Assembly: GCA_035430005.1 (NCBI GenBank)
Contig: DAOMFV010000009.1
Location: 1-64,000, forward strand
Direction: 5' to 3'
From: JAEUIE01 sp035430005
GTDB lineage: Bacteria; Planctomycetota; Planctomycetia; Gemmatales; HRBIN36
DNA: 64,000 nucleotides
Shown here: positions 1-9,700 of the stretch, one piece after another
How the letters are laid out: every line of letters starts with the position of its first letter
How positions within the stretch are numbered: the stretch's first letter is position 1
Made by a program: the position numbers and the translations under genes
The notes under the pieces: generated by a model
What the model was told of the DNA's origin: nothing
Database searches by the model: none
Seen by the model: the letters and a program-made list of their open reading frames with translations, nothing else

Positions 1-988
1 TCCACCCAAACTCAGTCAGCGCATCGAGTTCAAAGATCAAAAGACCGTGCATGAAGTAACCCTCAAAGACCTCAAGCCCAGCAGCAAGTATCTTTATCGA
101 GTGATCACTCGAACTGATGATGGCGCCATCCTGGAAAGCGACATCTTCACCTTGATGACAGCGGTACGGCCCGATGAGGCATGGTCCTTCACAGTGGTGG
201 GCGATACCCAGCGCAACCCTGTAATAACCGGGCGCATCGCCAAACAGATGTGGGAACGCCGACCTAACTTTGTCCTGCATTGTGGGGATGTTGTCGATGA
301 AGGCCCTGACAAGAAACAATGGACCGACGACCTGTTCACTCCCTCCGAGATGCTCTTTCGCCGCGTGGCGGTGCTGCCCACGATCGGCAACCACGAGAAG
401 AACCACGAACACTATTATCGCTACTTCAGCGTCCCCGCCCCGAAGTACTACTACCGCTTCCGCTATGGCAACGCTGACTTCTTCGCCATCGACAGTAACA
501 AGATTCGTGACCTCTCACCCAAAGGTGAGCAATATCAATGGCTTGATAAAGAACTGGCCAAGTCAGATGCGACCTGGAAGATCGTCTTTCACCATCACCC
601 TGCCTACTCTTCTGACGATGACGACTTTGGCTACTCCTGGTATGGCCGCAATGGCGATGGCGAGCCGAGAGTGCAGCAGCATTTCATCGGCCTCTATGAG
701 AAGCACAAGGTTGACCTGGTCTTCAATGGCCATGTGCATGTCTACGAACGCACCTGGCCGGTGCGGGGAAAGAAAGTCGATCACGTCAATGGCACCATCT
801 ACATCACCAGCGGTGGTGGTGGTGGCACGCTGGAAGACTTCAGCCCTACGCCCCACTGGTTCAAGGCTGAACAGCGTTCCGTCTATCACTACTGCTACCT
901 GACCGTCCACGAGGCCAGGCTGAACTTCAAAGCTTTTGATGTGGACGGAAGGTTGTTTGACTCAATGACGTTGGATAAGAAGCGGTAG
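1..988 (+). CDS. Purple-acid-phosphatase-like metallophosphoesterase, 5' end outside window
   Basis: The reading frame is open from base 2, so the start lies upstream; the GTG at 47 is internal to a fibronectin-III-like stretch (bases 2 to about 165) typical of the N-terminal domain of purple acid phosphatases. The calcineurin-like domain follows, with its metal-binding blocks in order: GDTQ (about 200-211), GDVVDEG (about 285-305), GNHE (about 385-396), a His-rich HHHP block near 590 and GHVHVYER (about 727-750). The family hydrolyses phosphate esters at a dinuclear metal centre and is usually exported; a signal peptide cannot be seen because the 5' end is missing. The gene ends five bases before the convergent TPR gene. 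Family is certain; substrate unknown. Confidence 0.9.
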   Translation, partial: PPKLSQRIEFKDQKTVHEVTLKDLKPSSKYLYRVITRTDDGAILESDIFTLMTAVRPDEAWSFTVVGDTQRNPVITGRIAKQMWERRPNFVLHCGDVVDEGPDKKQWTDDLFTPSEMLFRRVAVLPTIGNHEKNHEHYYRYFSVPAPKYYYRFRYGNADFFAIDSNKIRDLSPKGEQYQWLDKELAKSDATWKIVFHHHPAYSSDDDDFGYSWYGRNGDGEPRVQQHFIGLYEKHKVDLVFNGHVHVYERTWPVRGKKVDHVNGTIYITSGGGGGTLEDFSPTPHWFKAEQRSVYHYCYLTVHEARLNFKAFDVDGRLFDSMTLDKKR

Positions 989-993
989 GCTGC

Positions 994-3900
994 TCAATTC
1001 GACTTATCCTGAGCCTCCACCATCCCCTGCTGAATCTCCTGCGTCATGGTCCGCTGAACGTCTGCAGGCAGCGAAGACTTAGGCAACAGGCTCCGGGCAG
1101 CCTGATAGGTCACCATGGCACTCTTACCATCGCCGGCAGCCAGATAGGCTTGGGCCAGGTAAAGAGCGACTCGTGGTTCCTCGGCATAGCGGCGACGGGC
1201 TGCTTCAAACGTTTGAATGCGTTCCTGCACCAGATCAGTCTGGGCCAGTTTGCTATAGACAATTCCCAGAGTATCGAGCATTTCGATAGGTAACATGTCG
1301 CCAGTCATCGGCCGGGTATAGAACTTGGCGGCACGCACTTCCTGCATGATGCGATAGGCTTCCGTAGGATCATTCAGTTCTGTAGCCAGCAGCGTTGCGA
1401 GCTTATTGCCTGAGACCATCTGTCCCTGCTGCCGACGATAGACTTTCGAATATGATGCAGCCGCCTGCTGAGCCAGGCCTCGCCGTGTTTCGGAACGGGC
1501 AGGCTGGCTACGCATTTGATCGACGAGCATATCGCCCAGGAGCATTTGTGCTCCTTCATGATCGGGATACAGTTCCAACGCCCGCTTCACCCAAATGGAT
1601 GCTTCAGAGGCCTGTTTCGACTGGACGAGAGCCTGAGCAAGCAGGCTTAGCGTATCAGCTTTTCTGACAGCCAGTTGTTGCTGCTTCTCTGTCGAGACTG
1701 TTTGAATCGGCGAATCGCCCATTATTTTAGATTCGATCGAACTCAAAGTTCGGTCAGCTTCCGCACGGCTATCGGCAAGTTTGTTTTGACTGGCAAGAAG
1801 TTGAACTTCCATCTGCGTCGCTCGCACATCCTCCGGCAACGCAGCCTTCCAGCGATTGATCACTTGCTGGCAGGCAGCCAAGGATTCCACCGAAGTTGAG
1901 GTCAAAAGCAACTGACACGTGGCTGGGTAGACACCAGGGTGCCTGGGCATCTTTTCCATCAACTCACGATAGAGTGCCAGGGCATCGTTCGCTCGGCCAA
2001 TTTGATCATGACAACGAGCCTGCCAGTAGAGGGCTTCCTTCGACTGAGGAAGGTTGGTGCGATAGGCGCTGGCGAGCTGCTGAGCTTGCTCAATGCCTGT
2101 GTTGTCGTTCTTGTCCAGTAACATGTTGATGGCCAGCACATAGGCTGCTTCGTGCCTGGGATTCAACTCCAGGGTACGCAACACATGAAAGAGCGCCAGA
2201 TCACGGCGTGGCGAAATGCGCCAGCATTGTGCCTCAACCCAGGCGGCATAGGCAGGGTCTCGATGCTCTTGCACACAAGCTGCTTCAAACGCCTTGAGGG
2301 CAGTGGCCATATCTTTGACTTGATCGCCGGCATCTGTTGGGTTGCCTATCTCACCGATCCGCATAGAGGCATAAGCATAGCCAAGAAGCAGACTCAGATC
2401 GCTGGTGTATTGCTGCAACAATTCAGCCGCGAACTTGCGTGCTTCGGCAGGCTGCTGATCAGACCAGGCGATCAAGGCTTCCAGTAATCCCTGCCGCACC
2501 AGAGGCCGAACACGGGAATACTCGAGGCAGTTAGCGAACTGACGACAAGCTTCGGCATGATCTCCCTTGGCCAGGGCAATAGCTGCCGACCAGGTACGGA
2601 ACAGGCCAGAGTCCTGCTGCTGCTCCAGTGAAGAAACGGGTGCATTCGGTTGCTCACTCAGTGAATGAGCTGTTTGTAGAAGAGCCACTTCAATTTGCGG
2701 ATTGACGGGCAAGATCTTAAGCATCTCGTTCTTTTGCTCTCGCTGGCTGACATAAAGATAGGCCAAGGCACGAAGACGCCGGGCAACCACATCGTTTGAA
2801 GCATCGCCAAGGAAGACTTTGTCATCGATTAGTTTCTGCATCATTTCTACACGGCCGGTTGTAGCCAGCCACTTGAGCCAGATCAGCTTGCCGCCAGGCT
2901 GTGCCTGTGTTCGAGCGAGATATTGCTCGATCAGCTCATCGACTTTCTTCTGAACTTCCGGCGGTGTTGTAGAACCGGGTTGCGCCTCATCAGGCTGCGA
3001 TTGATGGAGTACCAACCCAATCTGCAGCCGTAGTGTGTCGAGCCATTCGGCATGTTCAATGCCCAGGGATGTTACCAGAGGCTCGGCTTCCTTCAGACGA
3101 TCCCACTGCATGAGATACTGTGCCCACGCCACTTGTATGCGACCTGCGATGACGGGATTCTTGCTTCCTTGTTCAATCAGTTGCTTTACCTGTGCCTCAT
3201 GATGAACCAGGGCGGACTGTTGCTGCCTGGCAAGACCGGCATCTGTCTTGATTAAATATTGCGCTTGATTGGCAGCCAGCAGATGAGCTTGCATGCGCTG
3301 GACGAGAAGATCATCGGGCTTGCGGACCATACCATTCGTTCGGCTCTGTTCCTCCGGGTTAAAAGCATCCTGAAGTGCAATAATTCGAGTGAGGTCTCTG
3401 ATGGCGGTCAGCGCCTGGTCAGGCATTTCCAGTGTGAGATAGATGGGGATCAACTTCGTCAGCGCTTTACGGGCAAGATCATTTCGGCTTGATCTCGTCG
3501 CTCTTTCCAATTGACCACGGGCAAACTGCAAACGTCCAGCCCGTTCTGCGAGGGTGCCTTCGTAATAGGCTGCGGCGGCCAGGGCGCTCTCCTGCTTACT
3601 AAACGTTAGAGCATCCAAATGTGGCTGGTATGTTGATAGTGGGGCCTCCTGTCTGTTAAGCAAACGCAGCTTGGCTTCGTGCATATTCAGGACGGCCTGC
3701 GTAATGACTTTGCTAACATCAGCCGCCTTTAACCCATCGTCGAGCCACTGTACGGCATCGGCGTACCTCATCTTCGCCGATTCAACGGCAAGGCGTTGCT
3801 CTTGCCATTGGCCATCACGAGAGAGCAGATCGGCCATTCGCAGAGGCAGGGTCTGGCCGATACGATCTTCTAAACGTGCCAGCTTACCCAGTTCAATCAC

Positions 3901-5157
3901 CTGGTCTCGATAACTTGACCAGATTTCGGGCCGCTGGGCAATCATGCAGGACATAGTCTTCAAGCAGGCTTGGGTCAGGAACTCTGCTGCTTCTGTTGCA
4001 CGCCGATTTTTCTTTGTCTTAGTCGCCAGAAACAAACAGGCATCCATGATGCGCTGCATCTGTTCGAGATATGGTTGCTGTGCCTCTGCCAGTTCAGTAT
4101 TCCTACCGGCACGACGTGCGTCCTCAATGGACAGATCGAGGGCCATTTGGTGCAGCTGATACAGTCCCTGCAAATCGAGCCGACTGATCCCCTCAAGACT
4201 GGCCTGTTTCTGAGCCATGTTAATGGCGCCCTGTTCAGCATCGAAGAGCAGGGCACGAAGTCGAACATTGGCTTCACGTTCAGCGTCGGGCTTCAGTTGC
4301 CCGGGCTGTCGATAATTCTGAATCAGCCAGGAATTCATCTGTCCTTCGAGGCAGACGGTTCGCCATCGTAACCGGGTCTCTTTGGCTTTGAGCTTACTGA
4401 CGAACTCCAGCCCCTTCATCATGCGGTCCTTACTTCGCTTGGCCATCGGCATCGGCAAAGTAGCCTTGCCCGAATCGCCTTTGACGGCGATCGGTTGTTC
4501 GTACTCAAGTCTGGCCAGAAGATAAAGCGCACGTTCATCGTTCGGATCAAGCTCAGCTAATGTTGTGGCAAAAGCATGCACATGATTCCACTGCATCGGG
4601 TCAAATTGAATCTCAGCGGCGACAGCCTCACGCAACACCTCAACGTTGCCTGGCAGGCGATAGGCAGCCTCACGAAGGCAACTCACTGCTTCACGTCGGC
4701 TTTCTTCATCAGGAAGGCGCAGCGCAGAGAGTTTCTGAATCACCTGATCCGAAGTTCCTTCCTCCTGTCCTTCAAAAGTGGGTAGAGGCTTGTTGTCGAC
4801 TAGCTGCTTGGTGAATCCCCGTGCCTTCACAGCCCGATGCTTGATCCAGTAAGCCTGTCCGATATATCTCTGCTCTTTCTCGAACTGTTCCTGGGGCTTG
4901 GGCTCACTTTCGGGCTCTTCAAACTCCTGCAGCAGATTCTCTGCGGAAAGGATTGCTTCGTGGAAGTAGACGATCGCCTTTTCCAGGCGATTGTCACGCA
5001 CCGCAACAAGCCCGGCTTGATACGACGACTCGCCACTAGAGAGATACTTTGTGACGCCACGCCCATAATAAAGAAATCCCGCCACGATACAGCCGAGCAG
5101 GAGGCCCACGAGCAAACTGGCTAAGGTAATCGAAACCCAACGGGTGCTGCGACGCAT
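994..5157 (-). CDS. Large membrane-anchored TPR-type protein (1387 aa)
   Basis: The N-terminus carries a single hydrophobic segment (about residues 9-31), then about 1350 residues of mostly helical, Ala/Leu/Gln-rich sequence with repeated tetratricopeptide-like blocks, clearest in the C-terminal third (for example around 'ALYWQARCHDQIGRANDALALY'-type helices and 'LYLAQAYLAAGDGKSAM'-type helices). Such proteins are scaffolds for protein-protein contacts; the anchor suggests that the repeats face the periplasm. A good ribosome site (AAGGA, four bases before the ATG) supports the start. It lies 93 bases downstream of the msrA-metallophosphoesterase pair on the same strand, so it may be separately transcribed. 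No enzymatic domain is recognised. The exact number of repeats cannot be counted by eye. Confidence 0.8.
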   Translation of the reverse strand: MRRSTRWVSITLASLLVGLLLGCIVAGFLYYGRGVTKYLSSGESSYQAGLVAVRDNRLEKAIVYFHEAILSAENLLQEFEEPESEPKPQEQFEKEQRYIGQAYWIKHRAVKARGFTKQLVDNKPLPTFEGQEEGTSDQVIQKLSALRLPDEESRREAVSCLREAAYRLPGNVEVLREAVAAEIQFDPMQWNHVHAFATTLAELDPNDERALYLLARLEYEQPIAVKGDSGKATLPMPMAKRSKDRMMKGLEFVSKLKAKETRLRWRTVCLEGQMNSWLIQNYRQPGQLKPDAEREANVRLRALLFDAEQGAINMAQKQASLEGISRLDLQGLYQLHQMALDLSIEDARRAGRNTELAEAQQPYLEQMQRIMDACLFLATKTKKNRRATEAAEFLTQACLKTMSCMIAQRPEIWSSYRDQVIELGKLARLEDRIGQTLPLRMADLLSRDGQWQEQRLAVESAKMRYADAVQWLDDGLKAADVSKVITQAVLNMHEAKLRLLNRQEAPLSTYQPHLDALTFSKQESALAAAAYYEGTLAERAGRLQFARGQLERATRSSRNDLARKALTKLIPIYLTLEMPDQALTAIRDLTRIIALQDAFNPEEQSRTNGMVRKPDDLLVQRMQAHLLAANQAQYLIKTDAGLARQQQSALVHHEAQVKQLIEQGSKNPVIAGRIQVAWAQYLMQWDRLKEAEPLVTSLGIEHAEWLDTLRLQIGLVLHQSQPDEAQPGSTTPPEVQKKVDELIEQYLARTQAQPGGKLIWLKWLATTGRVEMMQKLIDDKVFLGDASNDVVARRLRALAYLYVSQREQKNEMLKILPVNPQIEVALLQTAHSLSEQPNAPVSSLEQQQDSGLFRTWSAAIALAKGDHAEACRQFANCLEYSRVRPLVRQGLLEALIAWSDQQPAEARKFAAELLQQYTSDLSLLLGYAYASMRIGEIGNPTDAGDQVKDMATALKAFEAACVQEHRDPAYAAWVEAQCWRISPRRDLALFHVLRTLELNPRHEAAYVLAINMLLDKNDNTGIEQAQQLASAYRTNLPQSKEALYWQARCHDQIGRANDALALYRELMEKMPRHPGVYPATCQLLLTSTSVESLAACQQVINRWKAALPEDVRATQMEVQLLASQNKLADSRAEADRTLSSIESKIMGDSPIQTVSTEKQQQLAVRKADTLSLLAQALVQSKQASEASIWVKRALELYPDHEGAQMLLGDMLVDQMRSQPARSETRRGLAQQAAASYSKVYRRQQGQMVSGNKLATLLATELNDPTEAYRIMQEVRAAKFYTRPMTGDMLPIEMLDTLGIVYSKLAQTDLVQERIQTFEAARRRYAEEPRVALYLAQAYLAAGDGKSAMVTYQAARSLLPKSSLPADVQRTMTQEIQQGMVEAQDKSN

Positions 5158-5250
5158 GAGATCCTTCTCCGTCGTGGTCGTCCATGATGCAATCTATTGA
5201 CACTTATCCTAACGAATCAAAGTAGCGTTGGGAAGCACAACCGGACAAAA

Positions 5251-5898
5251 CTAACTGAATGTTTTTCGAGCGAGAGAATGCTCCCAGACGTCATCATGAG
5301 GTTGGTATTGCAGATCGAGTTGACTGACGTTTGCCACCAGTGTTTGACCAATACGATATTCGCCTCGTGCTTCGTGGATGTGGCCACACAGCACTAGTTG
5401 TGGTTGCTGTTCTTGAATACGCCGTGTCAGGCTGGGGCTGCCGGTGTGCTCATCCTGTGAATTGCGATCACCGAAACCCTGTGGCGGGCCATGGAGCAGA
5501 AGAATATCGGTCCTCTTCGGAATCATCCACCACTTCTGCTCTAACTGCTTCTCTTCGAGATTGAACGCCCAATCATAGAAGACCGGTTGCCAGGGTGTGC
5601 CCCAGATATGAAGCCCGAACAGTTCGATGCCAGTATCTTGCAAATAGTGCCAGGGCAGGGTGGGGATCAAGTCAGGACGATTCTGAAAGACAAAGTCATG
5701 ATTGCCGGCCACTCCAACGATCTCTTTCGCAGGCGTCTCCTTCAGCCAACGGCGGAAGGCGGTATCAAGCCAGATCGCCTGTTTCAGTTCACTACCATCC
5801 GGACATAGATCGCCGGCCAGCAACAACAGATCGCATTCAGGAATCTCCGGCAAATGGCTATGCAGATCGCTGCTGGCCACGATTTTGATCGTGTTCAT
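5251..5898 (-). CDS. Small calcineurin-like metallophosphoesterase
   Basis: A 215-residue cytoplasmic-type protein with all metallophosphoesterase blocks: DLH near residue 11, GDLCPDG near 30, GNHD near 65, a LLHGPP block near 135 and GHIHEARG near 175. Length and motif spacing fit the MPPED/UPF0046-type single-domain phosphoesterases, which hydrolyse phosphomonoesters or diesters with two metal ions. No signal peptide or membrane segment is visible. The start is only six bases after the msrA stop, so the two are very likely one transcript. The physiological substrate cannot be told from the sequence. Confidence 0.85.
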   Translation of the reverse strand: MNTIKIVASSDLHSHLPEIPECDLLLLAGDLCPDGSELKQAIWLDTAFRRWLKETPAKEIVGVAGNHDFVFQNRPDLIPTLPWHYLQDTGIELFGLHIWGTPWQPVFYDWAFNLEEKQLEQKWWMIPKRTDILLLHGPPQGFGDRNSQDEHTGSPSLTRRIQEQQPQLVLCGHIHEARGEYRIGQTLVANVSQLDLQYQPHDDVWEHSLARKTFS

Positions 5899-5904
5899 GA
5901 CGAA

Positions 5905-6576
5905 TCAGTTCTTTAGCTTGTCCTTGAAGACCTCTTTGAACTTGTTCAGTTTCGGCTGGATGACAGCGCGACAGTAGCCTGCATTGGTGTTGTCGTTGTA
6001 ATAGTTCTGGTGATACTTCTCAGCAGGGTAGAATTCGCCGAAAGCAGTGACTTCAGTCACGATGGGCCGACTATACACTTCTGCTTTGTTGAGTTTGTCC
6101 TTGTACTCTTCCGCCACCTTTTTCTGCTCCGCATCATGATAAAAGATGGCTGATCGATATTGCGTCCCGTAGTCATTGCCTTGCTGATTCAGGGTCGTCG
6201 GATCATGGGTTTTCCAGAAGACTTCGAGAAGATCCTTGAAACTGATCGCCTTGGGATCGAAAACCACCTGGATGACTTCAGCATGTCCGGTATCGCCTGA
6301 GCAGACCTGTTCGTAGGTGGGATTCTTCACCTTTCCACCGCTGTACCCCGAAGTAACGCCTTGCACCCCCCTCAACTGTTGAAATACTGCTTCCGTACAC
6401 CAGAAACAGCCGGTACCGAACGTGGCTGTCGCTAAGGCCTGATTTTCCAAAGTTGGCGAAGTTACCGATGAAGGGGGCACGGATGTTGGTTTCATATCTT
6501 TCATACCTCGATAGACAATAACAACGCCGGCTGCCAAAACGGCTATGAGAAGGTAAGGTAGCAAGGGATTTTTCAT
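5905..6576 (-). CDS. msrA: Peptide-methionine (S)-S-oxide reductase, membrane-anchored
   Basis: MsrA reduces the S-epimer of methionine sulfoxide in proteins. The active-site block GCFWC is at residues 56-60, so the catalytic Cys is C57, and a candidate resolving Cys lies near the C-terminus in NAGYCRA (about residue 202). The GYSGG and QVVFDP blocks of the family follow in order. Residues 5-22 form a hydrophobic segment followed by a Pro/Ser-rich linker to about residue 45, so the enzyme is probably anchored with its catalytic domain outside the cytoplasmic membrane; usual cytoplasmic MsrA lacks this. No MsrB domain is fused. It heads an apparent two-gene unit with the small metallophosphoesterase and is divergent from the kinase gene. 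Confidence 0.95.
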   Translation of the reverse strand: MKNPLLPYLLIAVLAAGVVIVYRGMKDMKPTSVPPSSVTSPTLENQALATATFGTGCFWCTEAVFQQLRGVQGVTSGYSGGKVKNPTYEQVCSGDTGHAEVIQVVFDPKAISFKDLLEVFWKTHDPTTLNQQGNDYGTQYRSAIFYHDAEQKKVAEEYKDKLNKAEVYSRPIVTEVTAFGEFYPAEKYHQNYYNDNTNAGYCRAVIQPKLNKFKEVFKDKLKN

Positions 6577-6811
6577 TGTTAGCCTGGCAAGAAGTAGGGA
6601 ATGTGCTGTCCGTATTAGTTTATGGTTCTCTGAGAGTCCAAGCTCGGATGCGAGCGCAATTTTGTTCTGATGACAATATACATCGGTGTGCTATTGAGTC
6701 TATATTCTGTCTCTCACCAGGACAGATGCGGTTTTCACTGGACTAACGTGAAAAATCCCGCTAAGTTTGAGTGGTATTGCGCCCAGGGAAGCACAGCCGA
6801 CCCTACACAAC
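6577..6811. other. Divergent intergenic region msrA / kinase
   Basis: These 235 bases separate the divergent starts of msrA and the kinase-PilZ gene and must hold both promoters. I see no convincing -35/-10 pair, hairpin or extra gene. In-frame TTG at 6767 would lengthen the kinase by 15 residues, which is why the exact boundary is uncertain. Confidence 0.4.
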
Positions 6812-9700
6812 ATGCCTGCAACTATTGGTAATTCACCTGCAATGCAAGAGAAAGGTCCGGGCTACCTCCGTGAGCCTGGAGCACATCCAATTGCTGGGTA
6901 TCGTCTGCTGAATCCACTCGGTCGTGGCGGCTTCGGTGAGGTATGGAAATGCGAAGCTCCGGGCGGTATCCAGAAAGCTATCAAATTCATTCGTGGTAAC
7001 TGCACCAACCCCAGCGCGAATCAACAGCAAGCTGCGCAGGAATACCGTGCCCTGAAACGCGTCGTCGCCATCCGTCATCCTTTTATCCTGCAAATGGATC
7101 GCATTGAAGAGATCGATGGCGAACTGATGATCGTAATGGAATTAGCTGATCGCACCCTCCATGAACTGCTCGAAAGTTATCGCCAGTCAGGCTACTCGGG
7201 AATTCCCCGTGATGAACTGCTCAGCTACATGGCTGAAGCAGCCGAAGCGCTTGATCACATGAATCAGCAGCATGGCCTGATGCATCTTGATATCAAGCCT
7301 GGCAACCTCTTTCTTATCTCAGGCCACGTCAAGGTCGCTGATTTCGGTCTGGTCACCGATCTGGGTCACTTGAACGATGGCACTCAAACAGTCACCCAGG
7401 CCAGCGAACAACTGACGGGCATCACTCCGCTCTACGTCGCACCGGAAACCTTGCAAGGCCGGATTCACACCGCCAGCGATCAATACTCGCTTGCCATCGT
7501 CTACCAGGAATTGCTTACCGGCATTCTTCCGTACAGCGGCAAGAACCCCCGGCAACTGGCCATGCAGCACATGATGGCCGAGCCCAATCTACAATCGCTG
7601 CCACCGGTTGATGCCCCGGTCATTGCCAGAGCGCTCAGTAAAGACCCCAGCAAACGTTTCGATTCGTGCCTGGGTTTCCTGCATGCACTCGTATCTGGTG
7701 ACGTAAACAACTCGCAAAAAGGGGAACTGCGATCATCCCGAATCATCCGTAAGCTTCAAGGACTGGATACCGCAAAAGAAATCAGCTTATCATCTACCGA
7801 CTTCTCTCACCAGGAGCAGATGGCGACAATAAAGGCCCCTCGCCCCGGCCCGACGTATCAGCCTGCACAAAATTATCAGCCAGTTCCCTTACGACCATCG
7901 AATGTCGTTCCACCATCATCGGTGCCGCCGCCAACCATTCCCCGAAATGCCATTTCCCGTTCGCCGACGTTGTCGAGAACGAATATCTCTTTACCGGCGA
8001 TGTCTCCTGGTGTCGATACCGATGCCTTGCCAGGCTTCATCTTCAAAGAATGTATTGGTCGAAATCCACTCGGTGAACTTTGGCGTGTAGAAACGTCCGA
8101 TGGCGATTCCGCCATGGTCAAGATGGTCACAGGTTTTGGCGGTCAGGAGCCTGACGATGAAGATCGTGCCATCAACTTTTTGCGTTCGGTTAAGCATCCG
8201 GGGCTCCTTCCCTACGAGATTATTCAGACGGGTCCTGGTCGCATCTGTCTTCTCTCCAGTTCCGTGGAAGAAACGCTCTGGGAGCGATTTCAGCAGCATC
8301 GCTCCAAACGCATGCAGGGCATACCGCGCTCCGACTTGTTGCCGCTGCTCAGGCAGGCTGCATCGACGCTGGATGATTTATACCAACGATTCGAACTGCT
8401 ACACCTGAGCATCAATCCTCGCAACCTTTTGACACCACCAGACCTGGGACTGCTCATCTCTGACTTTGGTCTGGCACATCTTCTGTGGGCTCCCACGGGA
8501 CAGCCGTTGGCACAGCTTAATTCACGCTATGGTGCGCCCGAACTGGCTGAAGGAGTAATTCATCGCTCCTGCGATATCTTCAGTCTGGCTCTGGTTTACC
8601 AGGAGTTGGTCATTGGCGTACATCCTCTCCGTGCTCAGACAGTGCGCGCCAACAACCGAACGACTTCTTCACGCTCTAATGCCAGTGTCCGAACGGTATC
8701 GCCTGACCTGGAACTGCTCCATCCATCCGAGCGGCCCGTCATGGCCAGGGCCTTTGATGCCGACCCCGATCAGCGATTTCAATCCTGTATGGAGTTGGTC
8801 GATGCGCTGGAGCAGTGCATTACCGGTATCTCCACTTATAGAGTCAATAAGCCGCAAACTTATGCTTCGCCGCTGACAGGCACTTCGACCGGATCCTGGC
8901 TTGAGATCAATTCTCAACACATTGGAAGTATGCCTGCCACCCAGGCAGTGTCTGATATCGTAGGCACTATCGTCGCTGCCTGGCCTACAGAAACCGTCAA
9001 CTCCATTCGCTACATTCACCGTCGAGGCGAAATGATCCACCATCGCTGCGGTGCGATGCTGATGTCCGGGCTGGCCCAGACCAAGCTCGACGGATTTCGC
9101 CTTGCTATCGGGGCCGAATTGGTGCGTTCGGAAGACAATGTTTACGTCTACCGGGTGCCTCGACCCAGTAAGTCCTTTTGGAAGAGCCTTCGCGCTCAGC
9201 CGCTGGGGCTCGAAGTTACCCTGCATCTGGTACGCCCCTTGATTCGCCAGGCCATGCTTACCGATGTAACGGTTCAAGTTCGCCCTTATGGGGCCTCGAA
9301 TGCGGATGAAGCTGAAGAAATGTTGCGGGAAGCGGGATCACGTATCGTCGAAACCCTGCGGACTTTCCTCCAGGCTACCCATGATCGCCGCGCCCAGGAA
9401 CGCTTTGAGTATAATGTGCCCCTCAAGGTGCATGTCATCGCCGCTCGTGGCGACCGAGGGACACCAGTGCAATGTCAGGGTAAGGATATCTCCCTGAGCG
9501 GCGTTGCCTTCTATTCGCCGGTCGAAATCCGCTCGGGCCAGATCAAGCTTGAACTGATACACCCCCGTCAACCTGAGCCGGTGGCTGTCATGTCTCAACT
9601 GGTTCGCTGCGACCACCATTTCGAGGGTGGTTGGCATGAAGTGGGTGTTCGATTTGTTTTTGACGCACAGAACATCAAAGCCCCCGGCTACTATCGCTAA
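6812..9700 (+). CDS. Ser/Thr kinase - pseudokinase - PilZ fusion protein
   Basis: A 962-residue protein, counting from the ATG at 6812; a TTG at 6767 in the same frame is an alternative start and neither has a clear ribosome site. Domain 1 (about 30-295) is a Hanks-type kinase with the glycine loop GRGGFGEV (38-44), lysine K58, catalytic loop HLD with D160, and DFG 177-179, so it should be active. A Pro/Ser-rich linker (about 340-400) leads to domain 2 (about 408-690), which keeps a lysine (K437) and DFG (551-553) but has HLS in place of HRD (S533 for the catalytic Asp), so it looks like a pseudokinase. An unassigned region follows, then a PilZ domain (about 860-950) with RxxxR and DISLSG (892-897), the c-di-GMP-binding signature. 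No membrane segment is seen. Its stop overlaps the recG stop by four bases. Confidence 0.9.
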   Translation: MPATIGNSPAMQEKGPGYLREPGAHPIAGYRLLNPLGRGGFGEVWKCEAPGGIQKAIKFIRGNCTNPSANQQQAAQEYRALKRVVAIRHPFILQMDRIEEIDGELMIVMELADRTLHELLESYRQSGYSGIPRDELLSYMAEAAEALDHMNQQHGLMHLDIKPGNLFLISGHVKVADFGLVTDLGHLNDGTQTVTQASEQLTGITPLYVAPETLQGRIHTASDQYSLAIVYQELLTGILPYSGKNPRQLAMQHMMAEPNLQSLPPVDAPVIARALSKDPSKRFDSCLGFLHALVSGDVNNSQKGELRSSRIIRKLQGLDTAKEISLSSTDFSHQEQMATIKAPRPGPTYQPAQNYQPVPLRPSNVVPPSSVPPPTIPRNAISRSPTLSRTNISLPAMSPGVDTDALPGFIFKECIGRNPLGELWRVETSDGDSAMVKMVTGFGGQEPDDEDRAINFLRSVKHPGLLPYEIIQTGPGRICLLSSSVEETLWERFQQHRSKRMQGIPRSDLLPLLRQAASTLDDLYQRFELLHLSINPRNLLTPPDLGLLISDFGLAHLLWAPTGQPLAQLNSRYGAPELAEGVIHRSCDIFSLALVYQELVIGVHPLRAQTVRANNRTTSSRSNASVRTVSPDLELLHPSERPVMARAFDADPDQRFQSCMELVDALEQCITGISTYRVNKPQTYASPLTGTSTGSWLEINSQHIGSMPATQAVSDIVGTIVAAWPTETVNSIRYIHRRGEMIHHRCGAMLMSGLAQTKLDGFRLAIGAELVRSEDNVYVYRVPRPSKSFWKSLRAQPLGLEVTLHLVRPLIRQAMLTDVTVQVRPYGASNADEAEEMLREAGSRIVETLRTFLQATHDRRAQERFEYNVPLKVHVIAARGDRGTPVQCQGKDISLSGVAFYSPVEIRSGQIKLELIHPRQPEPVAVMSQLVRCDHHFEGGWHEVGVRFVFDAQNIKAPGYYR

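Noticed and set aside
5197..5250. TTGATT / TAGATT promoter-like pair upstream of the TPR gene
   Set aside because: Only four of six matches in each box; promoter consensus in this group is not known well enough to call it.
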